DNA of 64,000 nt from NCBI GenBank assembly GCA_009363875.1, contig CM018696.1, forward strand, positions 17,063,475-17,127,474, written 5' to 3'. A model generated the notes under the pieces. That model worked only from the letters and a program-made list of their open reading frames with translations. It was not told the origin of the DNA and ran no database searches. This document shows positions 45,321-57,811 of this stretch, piece after piece (the stretch's first letter is position 1; every line of letters starts with the position of its first letter). A program made the position numbers and the translations under genes. Source of the DNA: Mikania micrantha. Lineage: Eukaryota > Streptophyta > Magnoliopsida > Asterales > Asteraceae.

Positions 45321-45959
45321 TACGCGCGATGGCGGAACGATCTTACGAAATGAAACGACAAAACGACCTAATAATAATAAAATAAAAGAATTGAAAAGAT
45401 TTACTAGGAATAACCACTTCAAAAATGTAAAAAATAAAACCCATTTTATTTAACTCGTAAAAATACACGATTACGTTCCAGAAACATAACGAAAACAAGA
45501 ACTGAGCAACCGAAACGAACCCGAGCACACGCGGGGTATAAAAAAAATACAATTTCAAGCATTTATTCCTCATTATCTCCATCACCTACACCCTTCTCTC
45601 TCTAAAAAATTCGGTTTATCTCTCTCTCTTTAAGATTTCATCACAAAAGTCACTAGATCTCCTCAATTCCTTAACCAAATCGTGCAAACTTGGTGCCAAA
45701 TCGAAGCTCTTGACATCTTCTACTCGAAAGTACAAAGGATCTGCTCCAACAACAACTGAATCGGAGGTAAAATGAACCCTAAGTTTCGGATTTCTAGGGT
45801 TTTGTAACCCTTGATCGAACTCTCCACTTAATCGGTTCTAAACACCCAAAAACCCTAGAGAGCTACACGAAACTACTCAGGAGTGCTGTGAGGACTTGTG
45901 GGGCTTCATGTTTTGGTTGAAAGGTCTGAAAATGAGGGGCTGCACTGAGCTAGGTTCGA

Positions 45960-46270
45960 ACCAGCCGAATGGCTAGGGTTTAGCTCAACCGAATAGGCAG
46001 TGGGGCGAATGGAAGAGAGGCGGCCGAATCATGGGCCGAACGAGGGCTACCGAATGAGACTAGAACCGAATGGGAATCCTATTCGAACAACTTAGGGACT
46101 GAGTGAGCAGCCGAACGAATGGCTGCCCATGGTATTTCATTCGCATACAGGTGACCCTTTCGCATGAGTTTTCCATTCGGTCGGCAACCTTCATTTGGTT
46201 TTATTCGCACGATGCTTCTTTCGCATGGGTAGTTCAATTCGGTTGCACTCCATTCGCAAGGATGGTTATC
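45960..46270. repeat. Word cassette CGAATGG / CATTCG
   Basis: About 17 copies of CCGAAT(G), GCGAATG, CATTCG or TTCGCATG occur, first mostly in one orientation and then in the other. Confidence 0.7.
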
Positions 46271-48833
46271 ATTCGTTCCCCCTGCCTTAACTCCCTAAAT
46301 CTAGTAAATCACCTCTTGAAAGAACATTAACAAACAATATGCATGGAGTTATGGGTATTAAGTAGTTTTACTACAAAGGTGGTGAAAGGGTTTTGTTAGA
46401 TCAATTTCATAACATCTAAAACCTTTCGTTATAAAGTTTTAATTAATAATGTTTATCACTTAAAATACCCACCAAAACGTTCAAGAAAAGACAACTAGTC
46501 TAAGTTATTACAATGACAACATGCAAAGTTTTCATGTATAAACCTAAGTTTTATACCTATAAACTATCTTGATTTACAAACTTCAATATCAATAAACCTA
46601 AGTATTATACTTTGGGAATAATATGGACTTTCAAAATTGGACTTAAGGTTAATAACGATGCTTGATACCAAATCTCTAAACAAGAGAATAACATGATATG
46701 CTAGGCTTAACCTAATCGGTTAAGTGTTAGTGTGTCCCATCACAAGTGAATTAAGATCTAGTGATAACAAGGGATTTCAAGTGTTAGTCAACTTTAGGAC
46801 TAACACACACACATACCACAACTTATACTTATAAGTTACAAACAATTTGAATACAACACAGGATTGTGAACACAACCTCAAAAACAACAGTGAGCACGTG
46901 CATTATCTGTTATTACTTAGTCAACCATTTCAACATTCAGGTGAGTTCATACGCCCTTTTTCTAATCTTCTGATTTTAAATTGAGGGGCTGAGAAACATG
47001 CTAAATCTTTTATTTACTTAAAAGTTTTAGTACAATAATTCATTTATTCTATGAATTAGATAGCATTGAGCTATCTTTATTATCATACTTTATTCAAGAT
47101 CAATGTGTATGTTTGTGTGCATTAACAACTATGACAATAAGGGATGTTCATGATAATATAACTTCATGAATTCACCCGAACATCTGAATAAATTATGTGA
47201 AATAAGATTTGATCTTACAACACTTCGTTATGTACAACGAGATAACAATGAGATAACATGAGATAATTATATGTGATAACAAGAATGATAATCATGATAA
47301 CATAATTTCATGATAATAATATCATTCACACATTTACTAACATCGTGTAATAAGACAAGTTGTTATAACACTTTGTTAAAGACTATGAGAACACATAACA
47401 CTGAGAACATACAACATTGAGATGATGACTATGGGTGAACATAACAACAATTGATTACTATTAAATTGTTTGTATTATATCACAAAAATCATGTGTTCAT
47501 GAGTTCAAATACAATCGTAAGTCCCTACTAGAGAATCGTTTACCAGTTAATTTAGTGCGACTAAACCGACGATAACGTAGTGGTACCATAGGTTTGACAA
47601 ACCGCCGGCGAGTGAGGTCAGTATGTTGATTGTATTTTGTCATTGGCCGGTATCGTATGACCGGTAACAGGGCGACATCAGTCAGGTTTGGTAAACGACA
47701 CATGGTGATATTAATCTACAGTAACTAATTGTAATTAAATCCTTCGATTCTATTGACCGGTAGACTGAGGAATTGACTTTCTCTCATGTCGTATTACTAG
47801 TGATAGTTTCGTTGTAGGCAATGAGATCACAAATGGGATAGAGGTAAATTGGATGCAATGTGGTCTGATTACGTGAGGACCACAATGGATCCCATTTAGG
47901 CTCTATACATTCAAGATGGAGAACAATTTCAATAAGTTAATTGTCACTCCTATTATTAGTAGTGAATTAGAGGTAACCCTACAAGTGAGAGAATAATAAT
48001 AAGGATAATATTGGATAAATCTATTTTCCTTAAAACAGTGAAGGTTTATCATCACTTCGGTTTTGGTAACTTTAATCCCTCATATTCTATTATTCCATAT
48101 ATACAACACAACGGGTGATCAACACAATCTTATGGGTGAATATCAAATGGGTTGAACACATGTGAGATAGAAATGGGTATCCATAGTTGTATTACAAGTG
48201 GTGTTGAATCATGTTAAGTATGTGGTGGGATGTCGGCTGGGGCTTGTTCCCCTACGTATGCCATATATATAAGCATAGTTGATGGGATGAAATACTACTT
48301 GTAAATATAACTATGGAGAGGACATTGTGTGAGACAAATGAGACAACTATCAATGAGACTTGTGTATGACTTTGTGATTGTGAATGACAATAAATCAACT
48401 ACTTTCATTTACTAAACTTATGAACTCACCAACCTAGTGCTGACTTTGTTTAAATGCATGTTTTCTCAGGTGACGAACATGTTTAGTCATCAGCATTTAG
48501 GACTTAAGCTAGTGGACTTTTAGAAGACCTAGCTTCATTTTGTGTTGTGCATATTTTAAATGACAAAACTTTGAATCATCTTTTGTAAATCTTGTGCAGA
48601 TACAAGATAGAAAACTCAATGATTCTTTTTGGTAGAATTACTTAGTTAAATTATGAACATAACAATGTAATTTAACTTTGTAATTCTGTATCAATGTCAT
48701 GTTAGCATTTCTCATTTATATATCATGTGCCATGTAAACATTCTGATCATTTCGATTATCACACGATATCGCGCCCCGAGAACCTTCCGCCCGACGGGAA
48801 AGTCGATCCAGCCCGCCGGATCGGGGTGTGACA

Positions 48834-49130
48834 TGAGCGGACTTGGTCAATCGATCAATGATGACCCATATGGAATCATGTCCGCTGGAAGTACGGGGTA
48901 GCTTGGTAATAAAATCCATAGCTATTTGTTCCCACTTCCATTATAGTATTTCTGGTTGTTCCAGCAAACCTGAAGGTTTCTGGTGTTCGGCTTTGACCTT
49001 GGCACATCCTTTTTCATACCTGGCCACCAATAAAATGACCTCAAATCTAGGTACATCTTATCGGCACCAGGATGAACGGAATAACGTGTTTTGTTTGCCT
49101 CGTCAAGAATGAGTTTCCGGAGTTCATCTA
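48834..49130 (-). pseudogene. pol: Integrase, N-terminal part, minus-strand Tekay element
   Basis: Minus-strand frames give the MDFITKLPRTSSGHDSIWVI segment (first catalytic Asp) and upstream a zinc-binding region in another frame. The VDELRKLILDEANKTRYS-like stretch is present but frame-shifted. The coding continues across the solo LTR at 44798. Confidence 0.75.
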
Positions 49131-49640
49131 CTGATGGGATCCAGACACGGTCCTGATAATAGAAACCCCATCTTGTTTTGTCTCACATTGTTTTTCTATA
49201 CCACAATCGAGCTCATTCCTCAAGTTGTTCCTGACCATTGCTTCTTGTTGTGCTTGTAGTATTTGATCTCTTAGACTTGTTTGCATAGTCATTCCCATAG
49301 CTCTTACGCGTAAGGGTTTGACTCTTTCCTTTCGGCTCAAAGCGTCAGCCAAAACATTAGCTTTGCCCAGATGATATTTGATCACACAATCGTAATCGTT
49401 CAGGAGCTCAACCTAGCGTCTTTGTCGCATGTTAAGCTACTTCTGATCAAATATATGTTGTAAGCTCTTGTGATCTGTGAAAATTGTGCATTTGGTACCA
49501 TACAGGTAATGCCTCCTAATCTTTAAAGCAAAAAAAACAGCTCCCAATTCTAAGTCATGCGTCGTGAAATTCTTCTCATGTACTTTCAGCTGTCGTGACG
49601 CATAGGTATTGACTTTGTCTCGTTGCATTAAAACACAACT
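49128..49640 (-). pseudogene. pol: RNase H domain, minus-strand Tekay element
   Basis: Two open pieces carry ASRQLKVHEKNFTTHDLELG, the IFTDHKSLQHIFDQK stretch (49437-49628) and the KANVLADALSRKERV stretch (49128-49385). A stop separates them after the QK of IFDQK. Confidence 0.8.
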
Positions 49641-50754
49641 GAGTCCCTAATGGGAAGCATCGCAATAAACTACAAAGTCATCATTGCCTTCAGGGAGTGT
49701 TAAGATTGGAGCATTGCACAATTTTTTTTCAATGTCTGGAATGCCTCTTCTTGTTTCCGTGTCCACACAAATGGTTCGCTTTTCTGAGTTAGTTTTGTGA
49801 GTGGCAAGGCTATATTAGAGAAATTCAAATGAATCTCCTGTAATAACCAGCCAGACCCAGAAATGATCTTATCTCAATAGGTGTTGTGGGCACTTCCCAG
49901 TTCTTGATTTCCTCGATCTTGGCAGGATCCACATGAATACCATTACTGTTAATTACGTGACCCAGGAACTGAACTTCTCTTAGCCAAAATTCACACTTGG
50001 AGAATTTGGCATAGAGTTGTTCATTCTTTAGAAGTTCCAAGATTGTTTTGAGGTGTTGTTCAGGTTCTTTCTCACTCTTTGAACAGATCAACATATCATC
50101 AATAAAGACGATAACGAAGTGATCTAAATACAGCTTACACACCCGATTCATGAGATCCATGAACATAACCGGTGCGTTCGTCAACCCAAATGGCATCACC
50201 ATAAACTCATAATCTCCATATCGGGTATGAAGGCCGTCTTGGGTATGTCCTCTTATTGAATTCGGAGCTGGTGATAACCTGATCTCAGGTCTATCTTTGA
50301 AAAATACTAAGCTCCCTGCAATTGATCAACACAGATCATCAATCCTCGGTAACGGGTACTGATTCTTGATAGTGAGCTTGTTAAGCTCTCTGTAATTAGT
50401 GCACATTCTGAAGGATCCATCCTTTTTCTTGACAAACAAAACCGGAACTCCCCATGGTGAGAAACTCGGTCTAATGAATCCCTTTTCTAGTAATTCTTGT
50501 AATTGATTAGATAGTTCTTGCATTTCTGATGGCGCGAGCCTATAAGGAGACTGAGCCACAGGAACCGTTCTCGGAATCAAATCGATTCGGAACTGCACCG
50601 ATCGCTCCTGTGGCAATCCCGGTAGGTCATCCGGAAACACGTCCGCAAAGTCTTTCATAACCGGTACATCTTGATCGCCTTTTTGTCTTTCTCTACAACA
50701 TGTGCGAGGAATGCTACACACCGTTTCCTTAAGCATTTGCTTTCTTTCATGCAA
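49641..50754 (-). pseudogene. pol: Reverse transcriptase, minus-strand Tekay element
   Basis: The N-terminal half (50326-50754) has DLPGLPQERSVQFRIDLI and VPVLFVKKKDGSFRMCTNYR, ending at a stop after PRIDDLC. After a damaged stretch the C-terminal half (49825-50202) has MPFGLTNAP, catalytic FIDDMLICSKS and FLGLAGYYRRFI. Frame breaks near 50203-50325 and 49800 make it inactive. Confidence 0.85.
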
Positions 50755-51152
50755 GATATTAATTTGACACTACGATTTGCCTGATCTCCATGAATCTCCA
50801 ACACATGATCTTTCTCCACTGGAATACGTAATAGCTTTTCAGAACAGATAATTTCAACCCTGTTAAGGGATAACCAATCCATCCCGACAATGATATCGAA
50901 ACTGCCCAGTTCCATCGGTATCAAATCGATGGAAAATGTGTGATCATTGAGTGTCAATGGGCAGTTCCTAAGTACTGTGTCAACTGTTATCTGTTTGTCA
51001 TTTGCTATCTCAATGATATAAGGTGAGTCCAAAGATTCCTCAACGTGATTAAGTTGGCATGCAAAGTCGGACAAGATAAAACTCTGATCCACACCAGTGT
51101 CAAATAATATAGATGCATATAAACCATTTAAAAGAAACGTTCCAGTGACCAC
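50655..51152 (-). pseudogene. pol: Protease, minus-strand Tekay element
   Basis: The open piece has SILFDTGVDQSFILSDFA, so the D-T-G catalytic motif is kept here, unlike the sister element. GSFDIIVGMDWLSLNRVEI follows, the second protease motif. The frame overlaps the RT piece in a different frame, showing a frameshift near 50700. Confidence 0.8.
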
Positions 51153-51205
51153 GTTCGGGTCTTGTCGTGTCGCAGCTGCTCCAATTTGAAAGGCCCGTCC
51201 TCAAG

Positions 51206-52335
51206 CTATCTCAGCCTTTGTGGAATTCTCTTGGGGCAATCCCTTGAGAAATGTCCATGTTCGCCACAGTTGTAGCAAGACTTGTTGTCAGTAGCAGTAG
51301 CCATCACTGCTGCATTGTTATTCATGTTCTGCGGAGTTGGGTTTCTGCAGTGAATTACCAAGTGGCCCAATTTTCCACACCCAGTGCATTGCCTGCACGG
51401 GGAAGTTGGTTGATGATGGTACTGGCACTTGGTGCATTGAGGAGCCGTGCCAGTATACAGCCTCTTGATTTGCAGTGGTTGTGGTTGTGTGGCTTGTTGA
51501 GCATGAGTGGTCACGGCAAAGTTCTTGACCACCTTATGTTTCTTAGTCGGGTGTCTATCCGGCTTCCTTGATGTTCCAACTTTGGCTGCTTTAGCCTCTT
51601 TCTTCAGTGCCCCGGAGGCAACCATTACATCCGTCAATGTTGCTGACAGAGTAACAGCCATCTCCAAGGTAGTTAGGTGGGCAGAAATCACGTGCCCTTG
51701 GATGCAAGCCGGTAGTCCACCGGTGTACCGCTTGATCCGCTTTTCCATTGTTGGCACTATATCTGGTGCCAGTGTTTCTAGCTCAGGGAATCTGGTGGTG
51801 TAGGCCAGATGCCCAGCACCAACCATCACGTGGTTGAGCAGCTCTGTCTCAACCTTCTCCAGTTCGTTTCATGGGCAAAACTCTGCCCTCAGCAACAGTT
51901 TAAATTCCTACCAAGGCATAGAAAATGCCTCATCTCTGCCCCTAGTCTACACCTGGGCATTCCACCATGTAAGAGCTCGCTTGTTAAACGAGCCTGCAGT
52001 ATACCTCACCTTGTGTTGTTCAGGACAGCCACTGATGCCGAGGGTCGTCTCCATCTTCTCGATCCATTGATCAAGCCGACAGCTCCCTTATTGCCACTAA
52101 ATACCGGTGGCTTGCATCCTACAAAGCACTTGTAGGATTAGTCTTGTCATTGCCTGGTGTTCCCACTGCCTTCCCCAGTTAGATTGTTGTTGTTGTTGCC
52201 TTTGTTGGAGTTAATTCGGTTTTATCATATCGGGAATCACTTCCCTTGGTTGACTGGTCAGCAGAGTGGCCAGTGCGATGGTAGCCGGATATAAGTCGCA
52301 GTTGGGTGGTGGTTGATGAGGTGAAGTATGCGGCG
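51206..52335 (-). pseudogene. gag: gag, minus-strand Tekay element, 5' end lost
   Basis: The C-terminal piece (51206-51829) has the gag tail and two CCHC knuckles, CTGCGKLGHLVIHC and CYNCGEHGHFSRDC. Upstream (51830-52335) recognisable gag sequence is spread over frames. The N-terminal PATIALATLLTSQPREVIPD segment (near 52211-52290) runs straight into LTR sequence at 52336. The start codon, leader and PBS are missing. Confidence 0.85.
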
Positions 52336-52734
52336 GGCTGGATCGACTTTCCAGTCGGGCAGAAGGTTCTCTTGACGCGATATCGTTGTAATAATCATAA
52401 TGATCAGATTGTTTACATGGCACATGATATATAATGAGAAATGCTAACATGACATTACAATAGAATTACGAAATTAAATTACACAATATATGTTCGTAAT
52501 TTAACTAAGTAAATGTACCGAAAAAGAATCATTGAGTTTCTATCTTGTATTTGCACAAGATTTACAAAAGATGATTCAGAGTTATGTAATTCAAAAATAT
52601 GCACATCACAAAAGTAAGCTAGGTCTCTTCTAAAATCCACTAGCTTAGTCCTGATGTCTGGTGACTAAACCTGTTCGTCACCTAAGAAAACATACATTTA
52701 AACAAAGTCAACATTAGGTTGTAAAGAGTAATAA

Positions 52735-53735
52735 TATCCACAGTTATTAATGGTGGATTACCATAGTTATAAATGGTGGTATGTACTTATATGTTGTAAA
52801 GAGTAATAATATCTACAATTATTAATGGTGGTATACTCTTTGACTTACTATTACTGACATTTGATTTGGAAGTGGGAGTAAGTCTAACACATAGTTCTAT
52901 CCCAATTGTTCTATAGGATTGAATAGACCACATTGTAGCCACCACAAAGGCAAACCACAATGTCCTCAATTCATTCCTATTCCTTAGTTTTCCTAAGACC
53001 TCACAACCATCTGCCACCAGCTTGTGACACGAGAGAGGTCAGTCTCTAAGTCTACTAGTCCACAGAATAGAAGTGGTGAGATAATTAGAAGACACTATCA
53101 TACTCTCATCACCCGTGTCAGAAATGATAGAGGTGGAATAGGCTGACTAAAAATCAACAGAGTTCTTATAGTCCTTATCCCATAGTCATCAACTCATAAC
53201 CTCATGTTTATCGTTACATAGAAACCTCATAGATATAACACGCATGTTCTCATAGGAATAATAGATCTATTCGATTAGAATTAACTGCAGTATTCTCACA
53301 GGAATAGTAGTTATAATTTTCTTAGAATTAATAAAATAATTCAATAGGAATAACATGTATTCCTCATAAGGATTACAACTGTAATCACAGAGGAATAATA
53401 GTCTTATAACTTAGAAACCATAGTTATTGTCTCAAAGGAATAACGGTTATAATTTCCCTATAATTAATAAGATAATTAAGCAGGAATAACATGTATTCCT
53501 CAAGCGGATTACAGTTGTAATCACAGAGGAATAATAGCCTTATCTCTTAGAAATAATAGATATTGTCTTAAAGTAATAACAGGTATGAACTCGTAGTCAT
53601 TAACATTAACATAATAAGGCATACAATTGTAATAACAAAGTAAAGCCTTATTGTCATAAAGTGTACTAAAACATTTAAGAAAAGGTTTTAGCATGTTCTC
53701 AGCCCCGCAATTATATCAGAAGATTAGTAAAAGAC
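52735..53735. other. LTR segment unique to one partner LTR
   Basis: Gene-less. It contains dispersed AGGAATAA(T/C)A words (about ten between 53250 and 53580) and GTGGATTACCATAG-type repeats near 52740-52830. It has no counterpart in the left LTR. Confidence 0.55.
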
Positions 53736-53924
53736 GCATATGAACTCACCTTGTCACTATAGTGGTTGACTAAGACTTAAAAATGCACTTGCTCCCTGTT
53801 GTTGTACTGGACTTGTATTCATAGTCCTGTGTCTGATTAAATGTTATATGAGTTATGATCCCTTATTTGATTTTTCTTTTTCAAATCTGAGTTGTTAACC
53901 GAGTTCGTGTAGTGAAAATGACTC

Positions 53925-54150
53925 ATTCTTGTGATATTCGTAAGAATGACTCATGCTAATGACCATTCATGCGAATGAGTTCATGCTAATGAGTGTTCAC
54001 ACCAATGAGTAGCTCACACGAATGAGTAGCTTACTCGAATGAATAGCTCCCATGAATGAGTAGCTCACACGAATGAGTGGCTCATTCATACTCATTCGTA
54101 TGACTTCATACGAATGAGTGGTTCGTTTTTATGAGTCATTCTCCTAAAAC
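53925..54150. repeat. Word cassette AATGAGT / ACTCATTC
   Basis: AATGAGTAGCTCACACG, ATGCTAATGA and CATACGAATGAGTGG recur about sixteen times; orthologous to the cassette at 34490-34700. Confidence 0.7.
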
Positions 54151-57059
54151 GGGTGTCAGCCATGGCATGTGGCGATTTCGAGTTTTAGTCGTATATATAG
54201 TCGTTTAGAGTGGGTATAGGTGAGTAAACTCATTTAGAAGGTGTATGGGTCGAAAAAAAGATGCTTAAAACGGTTAAACTTCAGTTTTTGTCGGGTTTGT
54301 AGAAAACCCTAAAAACCAAACCTTGTGAGCTCATTTTACCTTCGTTTCAGTTGATTCTAAGCCCGATCCTTCGTACTTTCGTGTGAGGAATGTCGGGAGC
54401 TTCGATTTGATACCAAGATTGCACGATTTGGCTAAGAAATGAGGGATTTAGAGAGGTTTTCGTGGAGAAATTCTAGAGAGAGAAGGGTAAACCGGAAATG
54501 GGTTTTAGAGAGAGAGGGGAAGGGTAATAAACGAGGAAAAAGGGTTCATTTAGGGTTTATATACCCCGTAGAGTTTCAGGTTCGTTCGGTTCTAGTTTTC
54601 GTTATGTTTTCGGAACGTAATACGCGATATTACGAAATTTAAATAAATAGTATTTCTAAACCTTTTCAAGGTTGTAATTCCTAATAGATATTTTCTATTT
54701 ATTTTTCTTATTTTATTATTTCGAAATCGTTTATTAGTTACGTTTCGTCAGATCGTATTACCTTCGAACATTTTCGTTCGAATCGTCACCCGGACGGACA
54801 CGATGATGGCAATACTTTCTGATTTTATTTCTACTTTTCAGTTACTATTCAGAATGTTAAACCCACAGATATGTTTGTGTGAATCGTCACCCACGCAAAT
54901 ACACTGTCGGTTTATTATTCTGAAACGATACTGAACTTCTGTTTTGAATTAAACATTCTCACAGACGGACTCAACTGAGCTTACCTATTTTCACATAGTC
55001 ATAACTATTTTCACCTAGTTTTCACACTATATTATCGGCCATCTGATTTCTATTATTTGTGAAAATCATATCGGAATCGATATGTTTTTGTCATTTGTTC
55101 TCACACTTTGTTATTTCTCATGATTTGTTGTATAATTGTGTTTCTATTTTCATCGAATACATACAACTTTTATATTGTTTTATAGTCCTCTTGTCACACA
55201 ACTGTTTAACGAATAGTTATTCACGCATAGTCATTCACACATAGTTATTTACACATAGTCATTGTGAAAGTACATGTACCGTACGGATTGTCGAACGATC
55301 TGGTACTGGTTGTCACACAAAAGATTTGCTAAACTCTTTTAACCTATAAACCTAGGTTTTACAAAGTTAATGAGATTGAAATACTTGGAAATTCAACAAT
55401 CAAAACAAAGGAACAGGATGTTAATATCGGCAATGGACCTTAGTGGTTAACTAAGTGTTAACCTAAAACTTGAAGTCATATATATTAACTTAAGAATTTT
55501 CTAAACTAATATACTAAGTTTACCTGGTAAAGCACAATAAGATAGGAACATGTTACATGGCTATGGGTTTCGAAAGAACTAAAAAACAAAAAAGTTGAGA
55601 TCAAAGGGAATTCAAGAAAACAACTAAGTATGGGACATTGATATTAATATGTCAATACCCAACACTTAGAATTTTCATCACGTTAGTGTTCAATTTAGTT
55701 ATTTAAATGGATAACTTTAGTTGATAATCAATTCAAGAAGGAACAAGATCAACGGATGTTAACAAAGAACTATTAAAGGACTTGGCGATTAACCTTGTCA
55801 GGTTCAAGTTCTAACATGCTTAGCTTGATGTTTTTTGTAAAATAACTTATATTTTATTAAAATGTAATGTTAAATAATATGTAACCATAGTTTAATAATA
55901 ATTATTATGACTTACTTTATTAAATATTTTAAAGTAATTTAAAGGATTTCCTATCAAAATAAACTTAACTTTTGTACTTTAAAAAGGTTGAATCTTAACT
56001 AATTAAGGGATAAGGAAATCGTATTAACACATTAGTAAGATCATAGGACGCTTAATTGCACACCGAGACCCAAAATCCTATATTAATCAACTATGAATAC
56101 TTATAGTATGAAAATCATAATAAGTCAACTCAGGTATTGAAGCTACATAGTCTACAAAGAACGAGCGCGCACATATTTGTGGTTATTCAAGTATTCTACA
56201 ACCCAGATGAGTTCATTTGTCCCCTTTCAAACTATTTTATTTTACTTCGGTACTGAGAAACATGCTTAAATATTTTATGAAAATGTTTAAATGTGTCTTA
56301 AATCTTTTATACTTATGCTTGATGCTAGTGTTCTATAATCTTATACTTAGATACTTTAAACTTATGATCCTTAAATACTTTAAACTCATGATCCTTAGAT
56401 ACTTTAAACTTATAATCCTTGAAGGCTTTAGACTTATAAACTTGTAATACTTGTATTCTCTTAAACTTATACTCCAAGACTCTTCGATACTTTTGAAACT
56501 ATATTCTTGGGATTCTTATACACTTGAAGTCTTGTAAACTTATGAACTCATATACTTAGAACACTTGAAAACTTGTAATGCTTAAATTCATAAACTATGA
56601 GGAATGGAATTCCGGTTGTGAAGCAGGTACATGTGCACATGGTACGAGGAATACTTGAAACTTGATTCTAGACACTTTTGGACTTCGTAAGACAGACTGA
56701 TTGACCTCCGAGCGTTGACATTTGGTCAAGACTCTCTAGTCATTCAAGGTTCTTCGTTGTTAATTGTATGATTTTTTATGAGTGGCTAGGATGATTATGG
56801 TTCCATTAGTTGACCTAGTGTCATCTTATGGCACCCTCTAACTACACACCGATGCTGAAAGTCACAGACGAGTTGTTTCTATAGATTGGTACTGAATGCC
56901 TTTGTGAGTGTCTCTAGGAGTCACTCCCCTCTAGTTTTCGGTCGTCCATAGATGTGAACTCAAACTTGGTTTTCAAACTCTAATGAATTGGAAATCGGTT
57001 AATCAAAATTCTTAAAACTACGTTGAATGTTGATTGTGATCGGGAGTGAAACGCTTAAT

Positions 57060-57360
57060 TATCATTAGAAACAGTATCATATGTGGTCTGGTGTATGGTG
57101 GGCTCGCGGTAAGCTTGACCCTACGTATGCCTTATATATAAGCATACTCGGCTAAATAGGATAGGTGTTGTTGGTGAGGTCAAGGTTGTCAGTCGGGAAT
57201 GTTTAATGGAGTTGGTAAAACGCTTAATTATCGTTAATAACAATATCATATGTGGTCTGGTATGTGGTGGGCTGGCGGTAAGCTTGACCCTACATATGCC
57301 TTATATATAAGCATACTCGACTAAATGCGATAGGTGTTATTAGTGAGGTTAAGGTTGTTA
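57060..57360 (+). repeat. ~168-bp tandem duplication of the LTR TATATATA block
   Basis: Two copies of a unit with CATATGTGGTCTGGT, GGTAAGCTTGACCCTAC, the TATATATA palindrome (57125 and 57293) and GTGAGGT(C/T)AAGGTTGT. Confidence 0.8.
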
Positions 57361-57811
57361 CTAAAAAGGTGTGTGAAACTCATTTTCAAATACTAAACTT
57401 TATGAACTCACCAACCATGTATTGACTTTGTTATTTTGTTACATGTTTTCTCTGGTGATGGACACGAATATGATAACTCTTAGGATGCATACTAGGATGC
57501 CTAGATAGAGTACCTAGTAGCTTTTGAAAGCACATATTTTGTTAATTTATTGTGAATCATTTTTAATATCTTGTACAGTTACAAGATATTGAACTTGTGA
57601 TTCTTTTGGACATGTTTACTTAGTTAAATTATCAAACATGACAATTGTAATTTAACTTTGTAATCCTAGTTTAATATTATTGTGCTTTAGTTATTCTCAG
57701 ATGTTGATGCTATGTATACAATCTGATCATCCCGATTATCACACATATCACGCCCTGAGAACTTTCCGCTGACAGGAAAGTCGATCAATCCCGTCGGCTC
57801 GGGGTGTGACA

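Larger units (their letters stand above)
44804..48833 (+). mobile_element. Solo LTR, Tekay-type, inserted in integrase (TSD TGAGC)
   Basis: It begins TGTGACAACCAGTACC and ends CGGGGTGTGACA. TGAGC flanks it at 44799-44803 and 48834-48838, both inside the host integrase reading frame. 4030 bp. It has H1 45190-45219, H2 45295-45320, promoter near 45533 (GGGGTATAAAA) with CT-rich tract, CGAATGG cassette 45960-46270, AGGTGAGTTCATACG near 46938, TATATATA palindrome 48256-48278, TATGAACTCACCAACC 48419 and the terminal hairpin. No internal domain. The start matches the host element's own LTR start, so it may be the same subfamily. Confidence 0.93.
33657..55317 (-). mobile_element. Minus-strand Tekay-type element carrying two later insertions (TSD CAAAA)
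   Basis: CAAAA flanks it at 33652-33656 and 55318-55322. LTRs are at 33657-43902 (split by the Athila-type element) and 52336-55317. The interior, read right to left, is gag, PR, RT, RNase H, integrase, and it is split in integrase by the solo LTR 44804-48833. Subtracting insertions the element is about 9.6 kb. The left terminal base pair is mutated (TATCAC for TGTCAC). It is related to the element at 13983 but clearly diverged from it. Confidence 0.92.
52336..55317 (-). repeat. 5' LTR of the minus-strand Tekay element (2982 bp, truncated end)
   Basis: Its start TGTGACAACCAGTACC is at 55317 (minus strand). Its last ~16 bases, the PBS and the gag start are deleted, leaving ...AGCCCGCC joined to gag. 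It has H1 54874-54899, H2 54775-54796 and promoter near 54560 (minus). About 1 kb (52735-53735) differs from the partner LTR and lacks the TATATATA palindrome. Confidence 0.9.
32173..57811 (+). mobile_element. Tekay-type LTR, plus strand, interrupted by nest B
   Basis: It begins TGTAACATAAGTGTC at 32173 and ends CTCGGGGTGTGACA at 57811. Own sequence is 32173-33656 and 55323-57811, about 3.97 kb; the gap is the minus-strand element with TSD CAAAA. It carries H1 32442-32469, H2 32544-32569, the ATCGATACT cassette 33190-33620, GATGAGTTCAT near 56209, two TATATATA palindromes (57125, 57293) and TATGAACTCACCAACC at 57401. Outer flanks (ATCAT and ATGGA) do not match and no PBS follows, so it may be a recombinant or a decayed solo LTR. 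Confidence 0.8.
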
